DNA of 47,312 nt from an uncultured Legionella sp. (GTDB taxonomy: Bacteria; Pseudomonadota; Gammaproteobacteria; Legionellales; Legionellaceae). Under the pieces are notes generated by a model. That model was not told the DNA's origin, ran no database searches, and worked only from the letters and a program-made list of their open reading frames with translations. The translations under genes were made by a program, and so were the position numbers. The DNA is taken from NCBI GenBank assembly GCA_902168255.1, contig CABHON010000005.1:1-47312 (forward strand), written 5' to 3'. Shown here piece by piece: positions 17,670-26,815 of this stretch (its first letter is position 1; each line of letters starts with the position of its first letter).

Positions 17670-18940
17670 GCCACTTTCCTTTTAAATAATTCACGAAATA
17701 CAGGATAGATTTCTGATAACATATCAATATTTTGCATAGCAAAATTGGCAAATTCATCTTGCACTTTTAAATAGGATTCCCATAAACTTTGGTGATGCCG
17801 CGGCATAATTTCAATATAAGCAAAATATTGGACTCGAGGCATAATATTTTGTATTAATAATTCTTGGCAATGAGGAGAGTCTGCATTCCAGTTATCGCCA
17901 TCTGAAGCTTGCGCCGCATAAATATTCCACGCACTTTCAGGATAACGTTTGGTTATAATATCATCCATGAGCTCTAATGCGCTTGAAACAACAGTTCCCC
18001 CTGTTTCGCGTGAATAAAAAAATTCTTCTTCATTCACTTCTTTTGCCACGGTATGATGACGAATAAACACCAGTTCAATATGCTCATATGTTCTCGTCAA
18101 AAAGAGATAAAGCAGAATAAAAAAGCGTTTGGCTACATTTTTTTTAATTTCATCCATTGACCCTGAAACGTCCATAATACAAAACATAACCGCTTGGGTT
18201 GAAGGTTTTGGCACTCGAATACGATTTCGATACCGTAAGTCAGTTGTATCCACAAAAGGAATAGAGGAAAGTTTACGTTTCAATCCTTCAATTTTTTGCA
18301 TTAACTCTTCTATATTTTCTTTATCTGCCTCTGTCTTCCTTTTCTTTGCTTCTAAAACAGCTAAGGCTTCTTCCGCCTCTTGAAGCTTTCTTCTCACAAT
18401 TCCTTTTAATGCTGTTCGCCGCGACTTGGCCGTCACCATAGAACGAACCACGCTTAAATTAGAGGGCGATCCAGATGTTACAAAACCAGCTCTCAATGCT
18501 TGGAAAGACTTCACTTCTGCCAAATCTTTTCGTACCAAATCAGGTAGCGCTAAATCCTCAAAATATAAATCTAAAAATTCTTCTCGGGACAAATTAAAAA
18601 CAAAATCATCCTCACCTTCTCCCGTGTTACTGCTTTGCGAACCACTACCTTGTCCTCCACCGCCTTGCTCTCGCTCAATATGCTCTCCACGTGCATACTG
18701 CTTATTTCCTGGGAAAACACGTTCTAAAACACCACCATCACCCAACGAAAAATGCGGTTCGGAGATGTCTTTTGCGGGAATAGTGACCACTTCCCCTTTA
18801 TCCATATCGGTAATGCTGCGTTTGGCAATAGCATCTGAAACCGCTTTTTTAATTTGGTTTTTATAGCGTTGAATAAAGCGCTGCCGATTAACAGCACTTT
18901 TTTTCTTACTATTAAGACGACGATCAATAAACTGCGTCAT
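17666..18940 (-). CDS. yeaH: YeaH/YhbH family protein (DUF444, VWA-like)
   Basis: A 424-residue protein starting MTQFIDRRLNSKKKSAVNRQRF, as in E. coli YeaH. It has a Gly/Ser-rich linker (about residues 90-110) and a von Willebrand-A-like domain with a MIDAS motif MDVSGSM (about 256-262). It lies between PrkA and SpoVR, the conserved order, and is thought to work with the kinase. I chose the ATG at 18940 because it overlaps the prkA stop as ATGA and matches the family N-terminus. An upstream ATG at 18967 would add nine residues inside prkA. Confidence 0.93.
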   Translation of the reverse strand: MTQFIDRRLNSKKKSAVNRQRFIQRYKNQIKKAVSDAIAKRSITDMDKGEVVTIPAKDISEPHFSLGDGGVLERVFPGNKQYARGEHIEREQGGGGQGSGSQSSNTGEGEDDFVFNLSREEFLDLYFEDLALPDLVRKDLAEVKSFQALRAGFVTSGSPSNLSVVRSMVTAKSRRTALKGIVRRKLQEAEEALAVLEAKKRKTEADKENIEELMQKIEGLKRKLSSIPFVDTTDLRYRNRIRVPKPSTQAVMFCIMDVSGSMDEIKKNVAKRFFILLYLFLTRTYEHIELVFIRHHTVAKEVNEEEFFYSRETGGTVVSSALELMDDIITKRYPESAWNIYAAQASDGDNWNADSPHCQELLIQNIMPRVQYFAYIEIMPRHHQSLWESYLKVQDEFANFAMQNIDMLSEIYPVFRELFKRKVA

Positions 18941-20868
18941 TGAGACTTTCTCACCCTCAAATACCAATCAGATAACAAGCGTACTTGTTTACGGGTGTAT
19001 CCTTTTTCAATCATACGCTGAATAAATTCTTCATGTTTCTTTTTATCTTCAGCAGAAGCTTTAGCATTAAAAGAAATCACCGGTAATAAATCTTCAGTAT
19101 TAGTGAACATTTTTTTCTCAATAACACTTCTGAGTTTTTCATAAGTGTTCCACACCGGATTTTTTCCGCGATTATGGGCACGAGCCCGTAATACAAAATT
19201 CACCACTTCATTACGAAAATCTTTCGGATTGCTAATACCGGCAGGTTTCTCAATTTTTTCTAGCTCTTCATTCAAAGCAGCGCGATCAAAAATTTCGCCG
19301 GTATCTGGATCACGATAATCTTGATCTTGGATCCAAAAGTCTGCGTAGGCGACATAACGATCGAAAATATTTTGGCCATATTCAGAATAGGATTCCAAGT
19401 AAGCTGTTTGAATCTCTTTGCCAATAAAATCAACGTAACGTGGCATGAGATATTCTTTAATAAAGCCTAAGTAGCGATCTTGTACTTCTGGTTGAAATTG
19501 TTCTTGTTCAATTTGTCTTTCTAGAACATACAATAAATGAACTGGATTTGCCGCAATTTCGGCATGATCAAAGTTAAAGACCTTTGATAAAATTTTGAAA
19601 GAAAAACGAGTTGAAACGCCCGTCATTCCTTCATCAACACCCGCAAAATCTTTGTATTCTTGATAAGATTTCGCTTTCGGATCGGTATCTTTTAAGCTTT
19701 CCCCATTATAAACGCGCATTTTAGAGTAAATGCTTGAGTTTTGAGGTTCTTTCAACCGTGTTAACACAGCAAATTGCGCTAACATTTCAAGCGTTCCTGG
19801 CGCACAATGGGCTTTCTTCAATGAACTGTTATCAATAAGCTTTTGATAAATTTTGATTTCTTCTGAGACGCGTAAGCAATAAGGCACTTTAACAATATTA
19901 ATACGATCAATAAATGCTTCATTATTGCGATTATTTCGGAAGTTTTGCCATTCAGCTTCGTTCGAATGCGCTAAAATTACACCTTCAAAGGGAATAGAAG
20001 ATAAACCTTCTGTAGGATTATAGTTACCTTCCTGAGTGGCTGTTAACAAAGGATGTAGCACTTTAATGGGTGCTTTAAACATTTCAACAAATTCTAGTAA
20101 TCCACGGTTAGCGCGACAGAGCCCACCTGAAAAACTATAAGCATCGGCATCATCTTGGGAAAAATCCTCAAGTTTACGAATATCCACTTTTCCAACTAAT
20201 GAAGAAATATCTTGATTATTTTCATCGCCTGGCTCTGTTTTCGCAATAGCAATCTGGCGTGCTCGTGATGGTTTCACTTTTATAACTTTGAATTTAGTAA
20301 TATCACCATTATATTCATGTAATCGTTTTACCGCCCACGGCGACATCACATACCCTAAATAGCGGCGAGGAATATTGAATTTTTCCTCAAGTGTATCCCC
20401 GTCTTTTTCTTTTGAGAAAAGCCCTAAAGGCGATTCATATACGGGTGAGCCTTGAATAGCATAAAAGGGCATTTCTTCCATTAAATCTTTTAAGCGTTCA
20501 GCTAAAGACGATTTACCGCCCCCAACAGGACCTAATAAATATAGGACTTGTTTTTTTTCTTCTAGGCCTTGGGCAGCATGCTTTAAGAATCCTACAATTT
20601 GTTCAATAGGTTCTTCCATGCCATAAAATTCATCAAAAGCATGATATTTGGAAATCACTTTGTTTGAAAAAATACGGCTTAATACTGCATTCTCACGCGT
20701 ATCGACCAATTCAGGCTCTCCCATTGCCATTAATAGTCTTTCAGCAGGATTTGCATAGGCATTCTTATCTTCTTTACAGAGTTCAAGATAATCGCGTAAA
20801 GACATTTCCTCTTCTTTATTGAGTTGATAACGACTTGCATAACTTTCTAAAAAATCATTAGATCCCAT
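18937..20868 (-). CDS. yeaG: PrkA family serine protein kinase / AAA+ protein (YeaG-like)
   Basis: A 643-residue protein. After a short helical N-terminus it has a Walker A motif LLGPVGGGKS (111-120) within a PrkA AAA domain, conserved blocks such as GLCRANRGLLEFVEMFKAP and GVILAHSNEAEW, and the C-terminal PrkA kinase region. Length matches E. coli YeaG (644). Family members respond to nutrient and nitrogen stress; related PrkA proteins have been described both as kinases and as ATP-dependent proteases. It is the first gene of prkA-yeaH-spoVR. Confidence 0.94.
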   Translation of the reverse strand: MGSNDFLESYASRYQLNKEEEMSLRDYLELCKEDKNAYANPAERLLMAMGEPELVDTRENAVLSRIFSNKVISKYHAFDEFYGMEEPIEQIVGFLKHAAQGLEEKKQVLYLLGPVGGGKSSLAERLKDLMEEMPFYAIQGSPVYESPLGLFSKEKDGDTLEEKFNIPRRYLGYVMSPWAVKRLHEYNGDITKFKVIKVKPSRARQIAIAKTEPGDENNQDISSLVGKVDIRKLEDFSQDDADAYSFSGGLCRANRGLLEFVEMFKAPIKVLHPLLTATQEGNYNPTEGLSSIPFEGVILAHSNEAEWQNFRNNRNNEAFIDRINIVKVPYCLRVSEEIKIYQKLIDNSSLKKAHCAPGTLEMLAQFAVLTRLKEPQNSSIYSKMRVYNGESLKDTDPKAKSYQEYKDFAGVDEGMTGVSTRFSFKILSKVFNFDHAEIAANPVHLLYVLERQIEQEQFQPEVQDRYLGFIKEYLMPRYVDFIGKEIQTAYLESYSEYGQNIFDRYVAYADFWIQDQDYRDPDTGEIFDRAALNEELEKIEKPAGISNPKDFRNEVVNFVLRARAHNRGKNPVWNTYEKLRSVIEKKMFTNTEDLLPVISFNAKASAEDKKKHEEFIQRMIEKGYTRKQVRLLSDWYLRVRKSQ

Positions 20869-20970
20869 AATGCCTCCAATTAGTGCTTTAAAATTAACAA
20901 CTTAAAATCAGTATACCTGAAGTATTAGGGAAACGTGAAGAGGGTTTAGGTAATTAAATTGCTTCTAAAT

Positions 20971-22260
20971 TCAAGCTTGGAAAAATAATGAACAGAACAT
21001 GGCAATAGAAAGCAGTAAGGCAGCTACAAAGGTTGTCCAAATTAAAAATTTAGATAAATAACTACTTTTAAATTTTCCCATAATTTTTTTATTACCAGAA
21101 ACTAGAGCAATAAAAAAGAGCATGGGAACCGACACAACACCATTTAAAACAGAGGAATAAACTAACGCTTTTACCGGATCAATGCCTATAAAATTAATAC
21201 CTAACCCTAAAAAAGTGCCTAAGGCTATAATCATATAAAACTTTGGTGCTTCATGCGCTTTGCAATGTAAACCATTTTTCCAGTTAAAAACTTCACTAAA
21301 GGCATAAGCGGAGGAAGCAGCTAGAACAGGAATTGCTAGCAATCCTAGACCTAAAATACCTACTGCAAAAAATAAAGTAGCCAATTCTCCGGAGTGAGGA
21401 AACGCTTGTACAAGCGGTTCTAATGCTTTAGCAACATCGGCAGATGATTTAATATCGGTTATACCACTGCTATGTAGTACAGTTCCAGCAATGACAATAA
21501 TAGTCCAGCAGCCTATTTCGGAAATAACCATACCCACAAAGTTATCAATCCGTAAGTGATTCATGCGTTTTTCAATGGGATCTAACTTGGTATGTTTCTT
21601 TTTGCATTCCTTGTCTTTTTCTTTCTCTGTTTCAACCACTTGTGATGCTTGCCAAAAAAACATATAAGGGGAAATAGTGGTACCAAACACCCCCGTAATA
21701 ATAAATAGAAATTCAAAATTAAATTCAATATGAGGAATAAACGTTTTTTTTAATAATATCCCCCAAGGAATTTCAATGATAAACAGCATCATTGGATAAA
21801 TTAATAAAAGAATGCAGAGGCTTTTCAAAAAAGTAACGTATTTTTTGTAGGGAACAAAAACTTCTAACAATACAATAAGCACGCTAAAAACTAACGTGAG
21901 AATCACAAAGGGAATAGATACGAGAAGTCGAATAGCAGCTGCCATTGCACCGATATCGGCCCCTATATTGATGCTATTGGCGATAAAAAGAGCCGTGATT
22001 AAAAAGTAAAGGATCGATTTATTATACTCTTTCTTAATAACCGCCACGAGGCCTTTTTTATTCACTTCCCCAATGCGCGCGCAAGCTTCCTGGACTGCCA
22101 ATAAAAAAGGTAATAAATAAACGGCTGTCCATAGTTGGTTGTACCCAAACTTTGCTCCCGCTTGTGAGTAAGTCGCAATTCCAGTGGGATCATTATCCGA
22201 TATACCACTGGTTAATCCTGGGCCAAGGATATGAAAAAACTTTTTAATTTTTTTTATCAT
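20971..22260 (-). CDS. NRAMP-related divalent metal transporter, non-canonical site
   Basis: A 429-residue protein with about eleven membrane helices and NRAMP (SLC11) architecture: GPGLTSGISDNDPTG near residues 13-27 and a sixth-helix region GVFGTTISPYMFFWQASQ (about 190-207). Canonical Mn/Fe transporters have DPGN in helix 1 and MPH in helix 6. Here these are DPTG and SPY, so the metal-binding Asn and Met are missing. Such changes are described for NRAMP-related magnesium transporters, so Mg2+ is a candidate substrate; that is inference. A long charged loop (EKEKDKECKKKHTK) lies between helices 6 and 7. It is a single gene with no coupled neighbour. Confidence 0.85.
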   Translation of the reverse strand: MIKKIKKFFHILGPGLTSGISDNDPTGIATYSQAGAKFGYNQLWTAVYLLPFLLAVQEACARIGEVNKKGLVAVIKKEYNKSILYFLITALFIANSINIGADIGAMAAAIRLLVSIPFVILTLVFSVLIVLLEVFVPYKKYVTFLKSLCILLLIYPMMLFIIEIPWGILLKKTFIPHIEFNFEFLFIITGVFGTTISPYMFFWQASQVVETEKEKDKECKKKHTKLDPIEKRMNHLRIDNFVGMVISEIGCWTIIVIAGTVLHSSGITDIKSSADVAKALEPLVQAFPHSGELATLFFAVGILGLGLLAIPVLAASSAYAFSEVFNWKNGLHCKAHEAPKFYMIIALGTFLGLGINFIGIDPVKALVYSSVLNGVVSVPMLFFIALVSGNKKIMGKFKSSYLSKFLIWTTFVAALLLSIAMFCSLFFQA

Positions 22261-22307
22261 TCTTCCAGTATAGAAGAGTTTATAAAAACTGTTAGATTTT
22301 TAGGAAA

Positions 22308-22991
22308 TTAAATCCAATGAAACCCTTTTGCCATAACACTAAGCATTGTACCTGTAAAAACACTTAACATGCTAAACATCCATAATAAGGTTTTATTTGC
22401 ACTATTACTGATTTCGACGAGTAGATCTTTGCGAAGCAAGGCTATATCCCTTTCTGTAGAACCTCGTAAAGTTTCAATATCCCTTGTAAGATCACTACGT
22501 ACTAACTCGATATCCTTTGTAAGATCTCTACGCATAGATTCCATATCTTTCTTAAGCTCGCTACGCATAAATTCCATACCTTTCGTAAGATCGCTGCGCA
22601 TAGATTCCATGTCTTTCGTAAGATCGCTGCGCAAAAATTCAATGTCTTTCTTAAGCTCACTGCGTGTGAATTCAATTTCCTTTGAGAGATCGCTTCTAAC
22701 CAAAGCTGTCTCTTTTGCAAAGTCGTTTCGAATAAACTCAATATCTTTTCTAATTAATGCCGTTTCTTGCCGAATTTCAGCTGTTTCTTTTGTAATTTTT
22801 GCCAATTCTAAATGAATTTCTTGAAAGTCTCTCTCAAAAGAAACGAATTTACCTGCCATATATTCCGTCATATTTTCTAAAGCTTCCCCTTGTATTTCCG
22901 CAGCTTCTTGGGATAATCCCGCTTTATGTAAGCGATGAGTATAAGAAACTAAGTTAAACTGTTTTTTTAATTGGCGCACATGGTGTGACAT
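22308..22991 (-). CDS. Hendecad-repeat coiled-coil protein with C-terminal membrane anchor
   Basis: A 227-residue protein. After a short head (MSHHVRQLKKQFNLVSYTHRLHKAGLSQEAAEIQGEA, read as two parts) the middle consists of near-identical 11-residue units of the type SDLTKDMESMR, forming an extended coiled coil. The C-terminus has one hydrophobic helix (TLLWMFSMLSVFTGTMLSV) and ends inside or just past the membrane. The layout resembles DUF1640/CCDC90-type proteins, which are coiled coils with a C-terminal anchor. The head segment (GLSQEAAE) also fits that family. Start chosen at the ATG with AGGAGTTAAC just upstream; a longer start at 23021 lacks a site. Function is unknown. Confidence 0.75.
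   Translation of the reverse strand: MSHHVRQLKKQFNLVSYTHRLHKAGLSQEAAEIQGEALENMTEYMAGKFVSFERDFQEIHLELAKITKETAEIRQETALIRKDIEFIRNDFAKETALVRSDLSKEIEFTRSELKKDIEFLRSDLTKDMESMRSDLTKGMEFMRSELKKDMESMRRDLTKDIELVRSDLTRDIETLRGSTERDIALLRKDLLVEISNSANKTLLWMFSMLSVFTGTMLSVMAKGFHWI
22420..22749. repeat. 33-bp tandem repeat, ten units, in the coiled-coil gene
   Basis: Ten imperfect 33-base units start at 22420, 22453, 22486, 22519, 22552, 22585, 22618, 22651, 22684 and 22717. The central ones share GTAAGATCGCTGCGCATAGA-type sequence. Each encodes 11 residues, so gain or loss of a unit keeps the frame. The most similar units are 22519-22683, suggesting recent expansion there. Confidence 0.85.
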
Positions 22992-23096
22992 GTTAACTCC
23001 TCGTGTTGGACTGAATATCAATTATCATTAATTAAACTAAATTAATTCTATCATATCAATAAAGAAGGTCAAGGTTAATTGTCAAATTCTTCATAA

Positions 23097-24239
23097 TTAT
23101 TTTGTATTGTGTTGAAAGGAAGCAGGCAAAATAACCAAATCTCCCGCTTGAACCTCTGCACTTGACGCAATGACTAGCTCACCTTTTTTCAAACCTGATA
23201 ATATTTCTGCTTTGTTATTCAAAGCATCCACCAAACCTAAGGTAACAGGTTGTTGTTGGATGCGTTGTTTGCTATCAATTTTAAAAACATAAGCATTTCC
23301 AGTAGTTTCTTTCTTTACTGCTTCAAAAGGAACCACAAGAGTGTTGGTTTTTTCACTTAAGGTGATATGGCCTGTAGCAAACATACCATTTTTTAGGTGA
23401 TGATCCGGATTATCTACCGCAATATAAGCATAATAAGCCCGCGTTCCAGAAACAGTACTTGGATTAATACGAACTACTTTTCCCGAAAATACTTGTTGTA
23501 AACCATCTACTTCAAAAGTGGCCGTTTGATTGATTTTAATATGACTGATTTCATCTGCCGGCACCATTGCACGCCATTCTAAACGATCTAAATTAACTAT
23601 TTTAAATAAAGTTTGTCCTACGGCAAGATTCATTCCAGGTTCTATATCCCGTTCACTCACAATACCAGCTAGCGATGAGCTAATACGTGTATAGCTTAAT
23701 TGTAACCTTGCTTCGTGTAATGCCGCTTTTGCTTGCGTTAAACCGGCTTCGTTAATACGCAATTGTTGGGTAGCTGCATCATAATCATTTTGGGAATAAT
23801 ATTTTTTATCTAATAATTTTTTGTAACGTTTAAGTGCTGATAAAGAAAACTGGTACGATGCTTTTGCTGCTGAAAGGGCTGCTTCTTTATCCTTTACGGC
23901 CTGTTCTAAATCAGCCGTATTTAACGTAGCTAATAATTGATTTTTTTTAATAGATTCCCCTTCACGTACATATACCGATTGAACTTCAGCACCAACCTTT
24001 GCAATAATAGTGGTTTGCTCCAAGGGATAAAGTTCACCTGATATAGGAATCTGCATGGAAAAATTTTCCTTTTTTGCAGAAGCAAGATCATGAGAGCTTA
24101 AAACAACTCCTTGTTCGGTCGACAAAGCAGCTTGGATATTGTTATTAGTGTGATGGAAATAAACCCATAGTAATATCAATGCAACAACAATACCAGAAAC
24201 AGCCTTTTTTGTTTTAATTTTTTCTAATATCTTTTTCAT
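23097..24239 (-). CDS. RND-type efflux periplasmic adaptor (HlyD/AcrA family), orphan
   Basis: A 380-residue protein. It has an N-terminal membrane helix (residues 13-27), a first lipoyl half around IIAKVGAEVQSVYVREGE, an alpha-hairpin (about 110-180, rich in Ala/Lys/Gln), a second lipoyl half SSSLAGIVSERDIEPGMNLAVGQ, a beta-barrel and a membrane-proximal domain ending SSAEVQAGDLVIL. It is an adaptor for an RND or MacB-type pump. No pump gene lies downstream (the next gene is the coiled-coil protein), so its partner must be encoded elsewhere or lost. It is divergent from epmA across a 125-base palindromic repeat. Confidence 0.87.
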   Translation of the reverse strand: MKKILEKIKTKKAVSGIVVALILLWVYFHHTNNNIQAALSTEQGVVLSSHDLASAKKENFSMQIPISGELYPLEQTTIIAKVGAEVQSVYVREGESIKKNQLLATLNTADLEQAVKDKEAALSAAKASYQFSLSALKRYKKLLDKKYYSQNDYDAATQQLRINEAGLTQAKAALHEARLQLSYTRISSSLAGIVSERDIEPGMNLAVGQTLFKIVNLDRLEWRAMVPADEISHIKINQTATFEVDGLQQVFSGKVVRINPSTVSGTRAYYAYIAVDNPDHHLKNGMFATGHITLSEKTNTLVVPFEAVKKETTGNAYVFKIDSKQRIQQQPVTLGLVDALNNKAEILSGLKKGELVIASSAEVQAGDLVILPASFQHNTK

Positions 24240-24252
24240 TTATGGTATGATT

Positions 24253-24377
24253 TATACTCACAGCAATTAAGATTTCGGTGAGGCGCGAGCGAAGCAGGCG
24301 AAGAAGTGTATATTAAATACATGACTGAAGCTGATGCAGCTCGCAACAAAAGCCAAATCTCAAGTGCGGAGAGTATA
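24253..24377 (+). repeat. Palindromic repeat family 1, copy A (intergenic)
   Basis: A 125-base element with ends TATACTC / GAGTATA. Reading inward: TTTCGGTGAGGCGCGAGCGA, a central GTGTATATTAAATACATGA, then GATGCAGCTCGCAAC. It lies between the divergent starts of the RND-type adaptor and epmA, so it may carry or separate their promoters. It aligns over its whole length with copies B (40164-40289) and C (42614-42747). Confidence 0.85.
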
Positions 24378-24404
24378 TATTATTAGTTACATTTGGACAA
24401 CATA

Positions 24405-25352
24405 ATGCCACCTATTTCAAGCTCTTGGCATCCTACCGCTGAGATAAAATCTTTACAGGAACGCGCGGCTTTAGTAAGAAAGACACGAGCCTTTTTTTAT
24501 GATAGGGGCTTTTTAGAAGTAGAAACCCCTATCTTATCACATTTTACAGTGACAGATCCGTTTTTATCGAGTTTTTCTACCCAGGGGAAGCCTACCCTTT
24601 ATTTACAAACTTCCCCCGAATATCATATGAAGCGCCTGTTGGCAGAAGGAAGTGGGCCCATTTTTCAAATAACCAAATCTTTCCGCCAAGAGGAACAAGG
24701 AACTCGACATAACCCAGAGTTTACCATGTTAGAATGGTATCGGCCAGGTTACAACCATCATGAATTAATGGATGAAATGAATGATTTTTTAATGCTGGTT
24801 CTTAACAAACCTTCTACTCGAATAACTTATGAGAATTTATTTCAGCAAACATTAGGCCTTAATCCTCATAGTGCTTCATTAGAAGACTTAAAGTCATGCG
24901 CCACTGCAAATGAGATACAATTATGTAATTTTGAGGAGGCTGATAAAGACACCTATTTAGATTTATTGCTTTCTCATTGTATTGAACCACATTTAGGGCA
25001 AGAAGCCCCTATTTTCGTCTATGATTATCCAGCTAGCCAAGCTGCACTCTCCATAAAAAAAGGATGTGTAGGTGAGCGTTTTGAAGTGTATTATAAAGGC
25101 ATAGAATTAGCTAATGGGTTTCATGAGCTGACTGATGCAACAGAACAACGGCAACGTTTTATAGAAAACATTGAAAAACGACAAAAATTGAACCTGCCGT
25201 CCCTTGCGCTTGACGAATTTTTCTTAACAGCCTTAGAAGAAGGATTTCCCCCTTCATCAGGAGTTGCATTAGGTTTGGATAGACTTATAATGTTAGCTTT
25301 AGGTAAAAAAACTATTAAAGAAGTGATGTCATTTTCTATTGAAAATGCATAA
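24405..25352 (+). CDS. epmA: EF-P beta-lysine ligase EpmA (GenX/PoxA)
   Basis: A 315-residue class II LysRS-like protein lacking the anticodon-binding domain, the mark of EpmA. It shows FFYDRGFLEVETPILS (motif 1), LYLQTSPEYHMKRLL, motif 2 FRQEEQGTRHNPEFTMLEWYRP, and motif 3 GVALGLDRLIML. It activates (R)-beta-lysine and attaches it to a conserved lysine of elongation factor P. The ATG at 24405 is preferred over an in-frame TTG at 24393 and gives the usual N-terminus (SSWHPTAEI). epmB and efp are not in the window. Confidence 0.94.
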   Translation: MPPISSSWHPTAEIKSLQERAALVRKTRAFFYDRGFLEVETPILSHFTVTDPFLSSFSTQGKPTLYLQTSPEYHMKRLLAEGSGPIFQITKSFRQEEQGTRHNPEFTMLEWYRPGYNHHELMDEMNDFLMLVLNKPSTRITYENLFQQTLGLNPHSASLEDLKSCATANEIQLCNFEEADKDTYLDLLLSHCIEPHLGQEAPIFVYDYPASQAALSIKKGCVGERFEVYYKGIELANGFHELTDATEQRQRFIENIEKRQKLNLPSLALDEFFLTALEEGFPPSSGVALGLDRLIMLALGKKTIKEVMSFSIENA

Positions 25353-25374
25353 ACGACCATTCATATGATTAAAA

Positions 25375-26799
25375 ATGATTAAAAAAACATTTATTTCCAA
25401 AGTTCTAAAATGCTTTCCTTCCCTAGAAGCATTTATTTTTAAAGTAAGAAGAAGACTTTTTTTGCCTAAAAATAGCTTTATACAAAATGAGAACGGTTTT
25501 TTAGAACTTAACCCAATATTATATCCAGAAACCCTGATTCAATTTTATCAAGAGCTTATTTCAATTTATAGGCCCACTTCCTATAGAAAAGCAAGGGCTT
25601 GTTTGAAAAAAGCAGGATTAAATAGAAAACATTATAAGCCAATACGCACTACTTTTCAGCTTTTTTTAGATATTTCTGCGCTCGTGGAAGATGATTTTGG
25701 TACAGGCATTCAACGAGTGGTACGAAATATTTTAGCTGAATTTTTAGCACAGCCACCTGTTAATTGTAAAATTGAACCCGTGTATGCCAACAGAGGTGCT
25801 ATATATCGGTATACGCTTTCTCACAAGCCAATTGATGTATTTCCAGGTGATATTTTTCTTGGGTTAGATTTAGTCGCTCGATGGACAAATCGTTACTGGG
25901 ATGCTTATGATCTCATTAAAGCTTATGGTGGAAAACTTTACTTTGTAATATATGATTTATTACCAATCCAATTTCCTCATTTTTTTTCAATAAAATTAAA
26001 AATGGTGTTTAAAACGTGGTTAAAACAAATAATCACGCAGGCTGATGGTGCTGTTTGTATTTCTAAAGCAGTGGCAGATGAATTGTTAGTTTGGTTAGAA
26101 AGGTCACCCCATTTTCGCAAAAAGCCGTTTAATATTGGTTGGTTTCATTTAGGTGCAGAAATGGACACCAAAAACAAATTAACATTGAAACTGTCTCACC
26201 TTTCTCCTTCCGATGAAGAATTGCTTTTCCTTATTAAATCATCGCCTAGCCTATTGATGGTGGGAACAGTAGAACCGCGGAAAGATTACATGTTAGCGCT
26301 TGGCGCTTTTAGTCATTTATGGAAAAATGAAGAGGAAATAAATTTAGTCATTGTCGGAAAACTAGGATGGAAAATTGATCAATTAATTCAAGTATTAAAA
26401 ACACACCCTCAAAAAAATAAGCGACTCTTTTGGTTTGAAAGTGCTAGTGACGCACTGCTTCTTGAGCTTTATCAATGTTGCCAAGGACTATTAATGACTT
26501 CTCAATGTGAAGGATTTGGCCTCCCTCTTATTGAGGCTGCTCGTCATAATCTTCCTATTCTAATACGGGATATTCCTGTGTTTCGTGAAGTTGCACAAGA
26601 TCATGCGCGTTATTTCCCATTTAATGCTACCGCGTTAGATATTGCAGAAATCATTAAAGTATGGTTAAGTGATCTTAATACAGCACAGGCACCATTATCG
26701 CATAATATGCCTTGGTTATCTTGGACTCAAAGTAAAGAACAGTTAATTCAGGTAATTATTCATAATCATTGGTATACTGTTTGGAACCCTAAAACATAA
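25375..26799 (+). CDS. Glycosyltransferase, GT4-like (group 1)
   Basis: A 474-residue protein. Residues 1-90 are unlike known domains. Residues 100-280 hold the acceptor lobe (FLDISALVEDDFGTGIQRVVRN, then YDLLPIQFPHFF). The donor lobe shows LMVGTVEPRKDYMLALGAF, LVIVGKLGW and the E-x7-E motif CEGFGLPLIEAA with Glu379 and Glu387, as in retaining GT-B enzymes. It would transfer a sugar from a nucleotide donor to a surface polysaccharide or lipid. It starts 22 bases after epmA and ends 16 bases before hmgA, so the three may be co-transcribed. Substrate unknown. Confidence 0.85.
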   Translation: MIKKTFISKVLKCFPSLEAFIFKVRRRLFLPKNSFIQNENGFLELNPILYPETLIQFYQELISIYRPTSYRKARACLKKAGLNRKHYKPIRTTFQLFLDISALVEDDFGTGIQRVVRNILAEFLAQPPVNCKIEPVYANRGAIYRYTLSHKPIDVFPGDIFLGLDLVARWTNRYWDAYDLIKAYGGKLYFVIYDLLPIQFPHFFSIKLKMVFKTWLKQIITQADGAVCISKAVADELLVWLERSPHFRKKPFNIGWFHLGAEMDTKNKLTLKLSHLSPSDEELLFLIKSSPSLLMVGTVEPRKDYMLALGAFSHLWKNEEEINLVIVGKLGWKIDQLIQVLKTHPQKNKRLFWFESASDALLLELYQCCQGLLMTSQCEGFGLPLIEAARHNLPILIRDIPVFREVAQDHARYFPFNATALDIAEIIKVWLSDLNTAQAPLSHNMPWLSWTQSKEQLIQVIIHNHWYTVWNPKT

Positions 26800-26815
26800 A
26801 ATAGAGAGTACTATC

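Noticed and set aside
18426-18866. 146-codon open frame opposite yeaH
   Set aside because: It is a Ser/Pro/Lys-rich shadow of a well-matched gene.
22420-22749. CRISPR array
   Set aside because: The 33-base units are contiguous, have no unique spacers and encode protein. No other regular repeat-spacer pattern is seen in the window.
22369-22815. 148-codon open frame on the plus strand opposite the coiled-coil gene
   Set aside because: The 33-bp repeat keeps several frames open; the minus-strand protein has the ribosome-binding site, regular hendecads and a membrane anchor.
24393-24404. TTG start for epmA
   Set aside because: The ATG at 24405 gives the normal EpmA N-terminus; the TTG adds four residues without support.
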